Position numbers and translations under genes: made by a program | Shown: positions 14,489 to 18,241 of the stretch, piece after piece | How the letters are laid out: each line of letters starts with the position of its first letter | How positions within the stretch are numbered: the first letter of the stretch is position 1 | Assembly (NCBI GenBank): GCA_007130585.1 | Contig: SLSE01000044.1 | Coordinates: 1 to 18,241, forward strand | Length of the DNA stretch: 18,241 bases | Direction of reading: 5' to 3' | Origin: Syntrophomonadaceae bacterium | Lineage (GTDB): Bacteria > Bacillota > Dethiobacteria > DTU022 | The notes under the pieces: model-generated | The model's database searches: none | What the model was told of the DNA's origin: nothing | The model's input: the letters and a program-made list of their open reading frames with translations, nothing else

Positions 14489-15523
14489 ATGGCAGAAGCG
14501 CTCAGCGAAAGGAAACAGCAAATCCTCAGGGCAGTGGTCATTAATTATGTCAAATCTGCTGAGCCTGTCGGATCACGTACAGTATCCCGTTCTCACCGGA
14601 TGGGCATCAGTTCGGCAACCATCCGTAATGAAATGGCCGACCTGGAGGAAATGGGCTACCTCGTTCAACCACACACTTCCGCAGGAAGGATCCCGACTCA
14701 GCTTGGATACCGTTATTATGTTGACAACCTGATGGATTTAGATGATCTCAGCGCTGATGATGAACTGGCAATCAGCAGTTTTCTGAGCGCCGAGAAGATG
14801 CGGGAGATCGAAAAGATAATTAACAATTCAGCCCGGGTATTATCTTCGGCAACAAACCAGACATCGCTGATTATGGGCCCGCAATTCAGAAAAAGCGCTT
14901 TCCATCAGCTGCGGATACTCCCTCTTGATGAAAAGCGCAGCTTGGTGGTGCTGATTACAGATACCGGTTTTATAAAAAACAAAGTGATCGATACGCAGCA
15001 CCAGTTAAGCCAGGCAGAGCTGCACCAGGTTGTGACCTACCTGAACCAGAAACTTTATGGCTTAACCATCGACCAGGTTACCACTTCCCTGATCAACGAA
15101 CTCAAGCGAGACCTTTTTAAGCGTCTTGAAATTCTGGAACAGGCTTTCATACTCCTGGAGGAAAGTCTCAAGGAAGAAAAGCAAATCCGGGTTTTCCTGG
15201 GCGGGACAACCAATATTTTGAACCAGCCGGAATTTAAGGATGTTGATAAGATAAGGAGAATGCTTAACCTTTTCGAGCAGGAACCGCTGCTATTTCAAAT
15301 CCTGGAAGACACTTCCAGCGAAGACGATATTGTGGTCAGCATTGGCGCAGAAAATAAGTACGAAGATATTAAAGAGTGCACGCTGATTACCGGCACCTAC
15401 AAGATACATGACAAAACGCTGGGTACTGTAGGCGTTCTGGGCCCTACCAGGATGGATTACAGCCGGGTGATCAGCGTTATGCGCCGGCTGGTGGATTATT
15501 TAAACCAGAGTCTGAGCTCCTGA
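14489..15523 (+). CDS. hrcA: Heat-inducible transcription repressor HrcA
   Basis: The 344-residue repressor binds CIRCE and controls class I heat-shock genes. Its N-terminal winged helix is clear (RKQQILRAVVINYV, then the recognition region SSATIRNEMADLEEMGYL and SAGRIPTQLGYRYYVD), and the rest matches the HrcA dimer/ligand domain, ending in the usual YSRVISVMRRLVDYL. ATG 14489 is chosen because GGGGGA lies 7 bases before it and gives the family's typical length; a GTG at 14459 lies inside CIRCE and is unlikely. As the first gene of its own operon it is autoregulated. Confidence 0.95.
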   Translation: MAEALSERKQQILRAVVINYVKSAEPVGSRTVSRSHRMGISSATIRNEMADLEEMGYLVQPHTSAGRIPTQLGYRYYVDNLMDLDDLSADDELAISSFLSAEKMREIEKIINNSARVLSSATNQTSLIMGPQFRKSAFHQLRILPLDEKRSLVVLITDTGFIKNKVIDTQHQLSQAELHQVVTYLNQKLYGLTIDQVTTSLINELKRDLFKRLEILEQAFILLEESLKEEKQIRVFLGGTTNILNQPEFKDVDKIRRMLNLFEQEPLLFQILEDTSSEDDIVVSIGAENKYEDIKECTLITGTYKIHDKTLGTVGVLGPTRMDYSRVISVMRRLVDYLNQSLSS

Positions 15524-15563
15524 CAGGGCTTTAAAACAATTTTTGCAAGCAGGTGAAAAATTT

Positions 15564-16145
15564 ATGGCAGATGAGAAAAAAAAGCATCACAGGCAGGAGG
15601 AAGAACCGGTTCCTGAAGAAAGCAAGGACCTGGAACCGGAAGAAACCGGGACTGGGGAGCCTGCTGACGGCAAAGGGGAAGCGGAAGGTGAGCATCATCC
15701 GGAACAGGACTGGCAGCAGGAAAAGGAAGAATTACTTGATCAGCTGAAACGCAAACAGGCTGATCTGGAAAACCTGCGCCGAATTGCAAAAAAAGAGCAG
15801 GCCGAAGCCAGGGAGTATGCCCTGCACCAGTTTTTATGCAGGCTTCTGCCTGTTGTGGACAACCTTGAGCGGGCCCTGGAATCGGCCCGGTCTTCAGAAA
15901 ATATGCCGGCCGGACACATCGAAGGGCTGGAGATGATTCACAGGCAGTTGATGCAAATTCTTGAACAGGAAGGAGTCAGCAGGATCGAGGCGGAGGGCTG
16001 CCAGTTCGACCCGAACTGCCATCATGCAGTTTTGCAGGATGAAAGCAGCGAGAGCGAACCGGGTACCGTTCTGGAAGAATTGCAGAAAGGCTATCGTCAC
16101 CGCAGCAGGATACTGCGCCCTTCCATGGTTAAGGTTTGCAGGTAG
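15564..16145 (+). CDS. grpE: Nucleotide exchange factor GrpE
   Basis: GrpE releases ADP from DnaK and acts as its thermosensor. The 193-residue protein has a long acidic, disordered N-terminal tail (about residues 1-55, rich in Glu), a coiled coil with KRKQADLENLRRIAKKEQ, and the C-terminal beta domain with HHAVLQ and RILRPSMVKV. These are classical family features. ATG 15564 follows AGGTGA by 8 bases. It lies between hrcA and dnaK on the same strand in the normal order. Confidence 0.95.
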   Translation: MADEKKKHHRQEEEPVPEESKDLEPEETGTGEPADGKGEAEGEHHPEQDWQQEKEELLDQLKRKQADLENLRRIAKKEQAEAREYALHQFLCRLLPVVDNLERALESARSSENMPAGHIEGLEMIHRQLMQILEQEGVSRIEAEGCQFDPNCHHAVLQDESSESEPGTVLEELQKGYRHRSRILRPSMVKVCR

Positions 16146-16257
16146 GATGATCGGCATAGCTTTTCAGTTTATCCGGGCAGTTCATACCTGGTTTGTGTAA
16201 ATGATTCCGGCTTTTATAAGCATAAAACATATATGACCAGTTTAGGAGGAAGAAACT

Positions 16258-18117
16258 ATGGGAAAAGTAGTAGGGATTGATTTAGGTACAACCAACTCAG
16301 TAGTAGCCGCCCTGATCGGCAGCGAGCCCGAAATCATAGCCAATGCAGAGGGCAGCAGGCTGACGCCTTCAGTGGTAGCTTTTACCAAGGACGGCGAACG
16401 CCTGGTTGGCCAGGTTGCCAAGCGTCAGGCCATTACCAACCCCGATCGCACTGTAACTTCAGTCAAGCGTGAAATGGGAACTGATTATAAGGCTAAAATT
16501 GATGACAAAGAGTACACCCCGCAGGAAATATCGGCAATGGTCCTGCAAAAACTTAAGACTGACGCGGAAAGCTACCTGGGTGAGAAAATTACGCAGGCGG
16601 TAATTACCGTCCCTGCTTATTTTACGGACAGCCAGAGACAGGCAACCAAAGATGCCGGCACCATTGCCGGACTGGAAGTCCTGCGCATTATAAACGAACC
16701 AACCGCAGCAGCCCTGGCCTACGGGCTTGACAAAAAGGGCGAACAAAAAATTCTGGTTTACGATCTCGGCGGCGGCACATTTGACGTATCTGTGCTGGAA
16801 CTGGGCGATGATGTGGTTGAAGTTAAAGCAACCAGCGGCAATAACCGCCTGGGAGGAGACGATTTTGATCAGAGAATTGTTGAGTATGTGGCTGATGAAT
16901 TTAAAAAGGACCAGGGGATAGATCTGCGCCAGGACCGCATGGCGCTGCAGCGGTTGAGCGAAGCAGCAGAAAAGGCCAAGGTGGAGCTGTCGTCTGTTAC
17001 ATCAACGGAGATCAACCTGCCTTTCATATCTGCCACCCAGGAGGGCCCCAGGCACCTTAACGTCGCTTTAACGAGGGCAAAATTCGACGAATTAACCGCT
17101 GACCTGATCGAAAAAACAATGGGTCCGACCAGGCAGGCTTTAAGCGATGCCGGGTTGGATTCAGAAGGCGTGGACCGGATTATCCTGGTAGGCGGTTCAA
17201 CCCGCATCCCCGCCGTTCAGGAAGCTATTCGCAAGCTTTTAGGGCAGGAACCGAGTAAAGGCGTAAACCCCGATGAAGTGGTAGCCCTGGGCGCAGCTTA
17301 CCAGGCCGCCGTCCTCGGCGGTGAAGCCAAGGATGTTCTTCTGCTTGATGTCACCCCCCTTTCACTGGGGATTGAAACACTGGGCGGGGTGTATACCAGG
17401 ATCATAGAGCGCAACACAACCATCCCGACTGAGAAAAAGCAAATATTTTCCACTGCGGCCGATAACCAGAGCAGCGTGGAAATACATGTATTGCAGGGAG
17501 AAAGGGCCATGGCGGCTGACAACAAAACCATGGGCCGCTTTATGCTTGACGGCATCCCTCCCGCTCCCCGCGGAGTACCGCAGATTGAAGTAAGCTTCAA
17601 TATTGATGCCAACGGCATTGTAAATGTTTCCGCCAGGGATCTGGGAACTAACCGGGAGCAGAATATTACCATAACTGCCTCCAGCGGGTTGGAAAAAGAT
17701 CAGATCGATGAAATGGTCAACGAGGCTGAAAAACATGCCGAAGAAGACCGCAAACGCCGTGAACTGGCCGAGGCCCGCAACCAGGCTGACAGCTTGGCCT
17801 ACAGCGCCGAAAAATCATTAAAAGATTTAGGCGACAAGGTGGAGCCGGATAAAGCGGAAGAAATTAAAGCTGCGATCGAAGAACTGCGGGAAGCCTCCGG
17901 GGGCGAAGACCATGACCGCATTAAAGAGGCTACTGAAAAAATGAACACCTACATGCACGAACTTTCCAGTAAATTATATGAACAGGCTAAAGCCGGGGAG
18001 GGCGAAGCTGCTTCAGGTGAAGCAGGTGAAGCCGGAGAAGAAGACGAAACTGTGGTTGATGCTGATTATGACGTGCATGAAGAGGAAAGCAGCGGGGAAG
18101 ACGAAGCGGAAAGTTAA
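16258..18117 (+). CDS. dnaK: Molecular chaperone DnaK (Hsp70)
   Basis: The 619-residue Hsp70 folds and protects proteins with DnaJ and GrpE. The ATPase domain begins with GIDLGTTNS, and the phosphate and adenosine motifs (DLGGGTFDVS, VGGSTRIP) are in place. It lacks the roughly 24-residue insertion after GTTNS..ITNP that marks proteobacterial DnaK, as expected for a Firmicute. The substrate-binding domain runs from about residue 375, and the lid ends in a Glu-rich tail with ETVVDADYDV. ATG 16258 has TAGGAGG upstream. A 112-base gap separates it from grpE; TTGTGT and TATAAG near 16193-16220 could form a weak internal promoter. Confidence 0.98.
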   Translation: MGKVVGIDLGTTNSVVAALIGSEPEIIANAEGSRLTPSVVAFTKDGERLVGQVAKRQAITNPDRTVTSVKREMGTDYKAKIDDKEYTPQEISAMVLQKLKTDAESYLGEKITQAVITVPAYFTDSQRQATKDAGTIAGLEVLRIINEPTAAALAYGLDKKGEQKILVYDLGGGTFDVSVLELGDDVVEVKATSGNNRLGGDDFDQRIVEYVADEFKKDQGIDLRQDRMALQRLSEAAEKAKVELSSVTSTEINLPFISATQEGPRHLNVALTRAKFDELTADLIEKTMGPTRQALSDAGLDSEGVDRIILVGGSTRIPAVQEAIRKLLGQEPSKGVNPDEVVALGAAYQAAVLGGEAKDVLLLDVTPLSLGIETLGGVYTRIIERNTTIPTEKKQIFSTAADNQSSVEIHVLQGERAMAADNKTMGRFMLDGIPPAPRGVPQIEVSFNIDANGIVNVSARDLGTNREQNITITASSGLEKDQIDEMVNEAEKHAEEDRKRRELAEARNQADSLAYSAEKSLKDLGDKVEPDKAEEIKAAIEELREASGGEDHDRIKEATEKMNTYMHELSSKLYEQAKAGEGEAASGEAGEAGEEDETVVDADYDVHEEESSGEDEAES

Positions 18118-18152
18118 ATGACAGAAATATTCAGTGAGGATGATTTCCGGAT

Positions 18153-18241
18153 ATGAGCAGAAGAGACTATTACGAGGCGCTGGGCGTTGAGCGCGGCGCC
18201 TCAACAGAAGAAATAAAAAAAGCATACCGGCGCCTGGCCAA
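18153..18241 (+). CDS. dnaJ: Co-chaperone DnaJ, N-terminal fragment (runs off window)
   Basis: Twenty-nine complete codons are visible. They give the start of a J domain: MSRRDYYEALGV, then STEEIKKAYRRLA, matching helices I and II of DnaJ. The window ends before the HPD motif. The order hrcA-grpE-dnaK and the gap of 35 bases support dnaJ rather than another J-protein. GTGAGG upstream is a weak, slightly distant ribosome site. Confidence 0.9.
   Translation, partial: MSRRDYYEALGVERGASTEEIKKAYRRLA

Noticed and set aside
1..18241. CRISPR array, tRNA, rRNA, insertion sequence or phage genes
   Set aside because: No regularly spaced repeats, tRNA cloverleaf, rRNA segments, transposase or integrase motifs were seen on either strand.

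Overview
The window is about 18.2 kb of densely packed bacterial chromosome. Gene content, strong AGGAGG-type ribosome sites, a perfect CIRCE element with the order hrcA-grpE-dnaK-dnaJ, the Aquifex-type aconitase and frequent TTG/GTG starts all suggest an anaerobic Firmicute of class Clostridia, perhaps Peptococcaceae-like (Desulfotomaculum/Pelotomaculum type). The genus is inference and cannot be fixed from this sequence.

Layout, left to right. The 3' end of an unrecognised gene precedes nagB (glucosamine-6-phosphate deaminase). serA (phosphoglycerate dehydrogenase, with an ACT domain) then leads a same-strand run with a small CPWC glutaredoxin-like gene, a ferredoxin-thioredoxin-reductase-like catalytic subunit and a DAP-epimerase-fold protein, closed by a clear terminator at 4604-4635. 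After a decayed ECF sigma-factor fragment come thrC (minus strand) and, divergent from it, an apgM-like gene of the type proposed to be a homoserine kinase. An MFS transporter, an aconitase, and acpS on the minus strand follow. A second decayed fragment (amino-acid ABC transporter binding protein), a cold-shock gene, an iscR-iscS-iscU Fe-S cluster operon and the hrcA-grpE-dnaK-dnaJ heat-shock operon complete the window; dnaJ runs off the right edge.

The main discovery candidate is at 3188-3586. The FTR-like gene appears to end at a UGA (3560-3562) placed where the family has the last Cys of its C-x-C motif, the cluster-proximal redox-active cysteine. Reading through UGA gives U-N-F-F-H-L-K-E and a second stop, which restores the usual family C-terminus. 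Two strong, mutually exclusive hairpins start at or just after the UGA; the second (3580-3596) has a 7-bp perfect stem and a loop starting with G about 24 nt after the UGA, as in bacterial SECIS elements. The gene is therefore probably a selenocysteine-containing ferredoxin:disulfide reductase, translationally coupled to a glutaredoxin that may be its partner.

Regulation visible in the sequence: sigma-A-like promoters before apgM, csp, iscR and hrcA; CIRCE over the hrcA start region; an inverted repeat just downstream of the iscR promoter that fits an Rrf2/IscR operator; and an extended -10 promoter for acpS.
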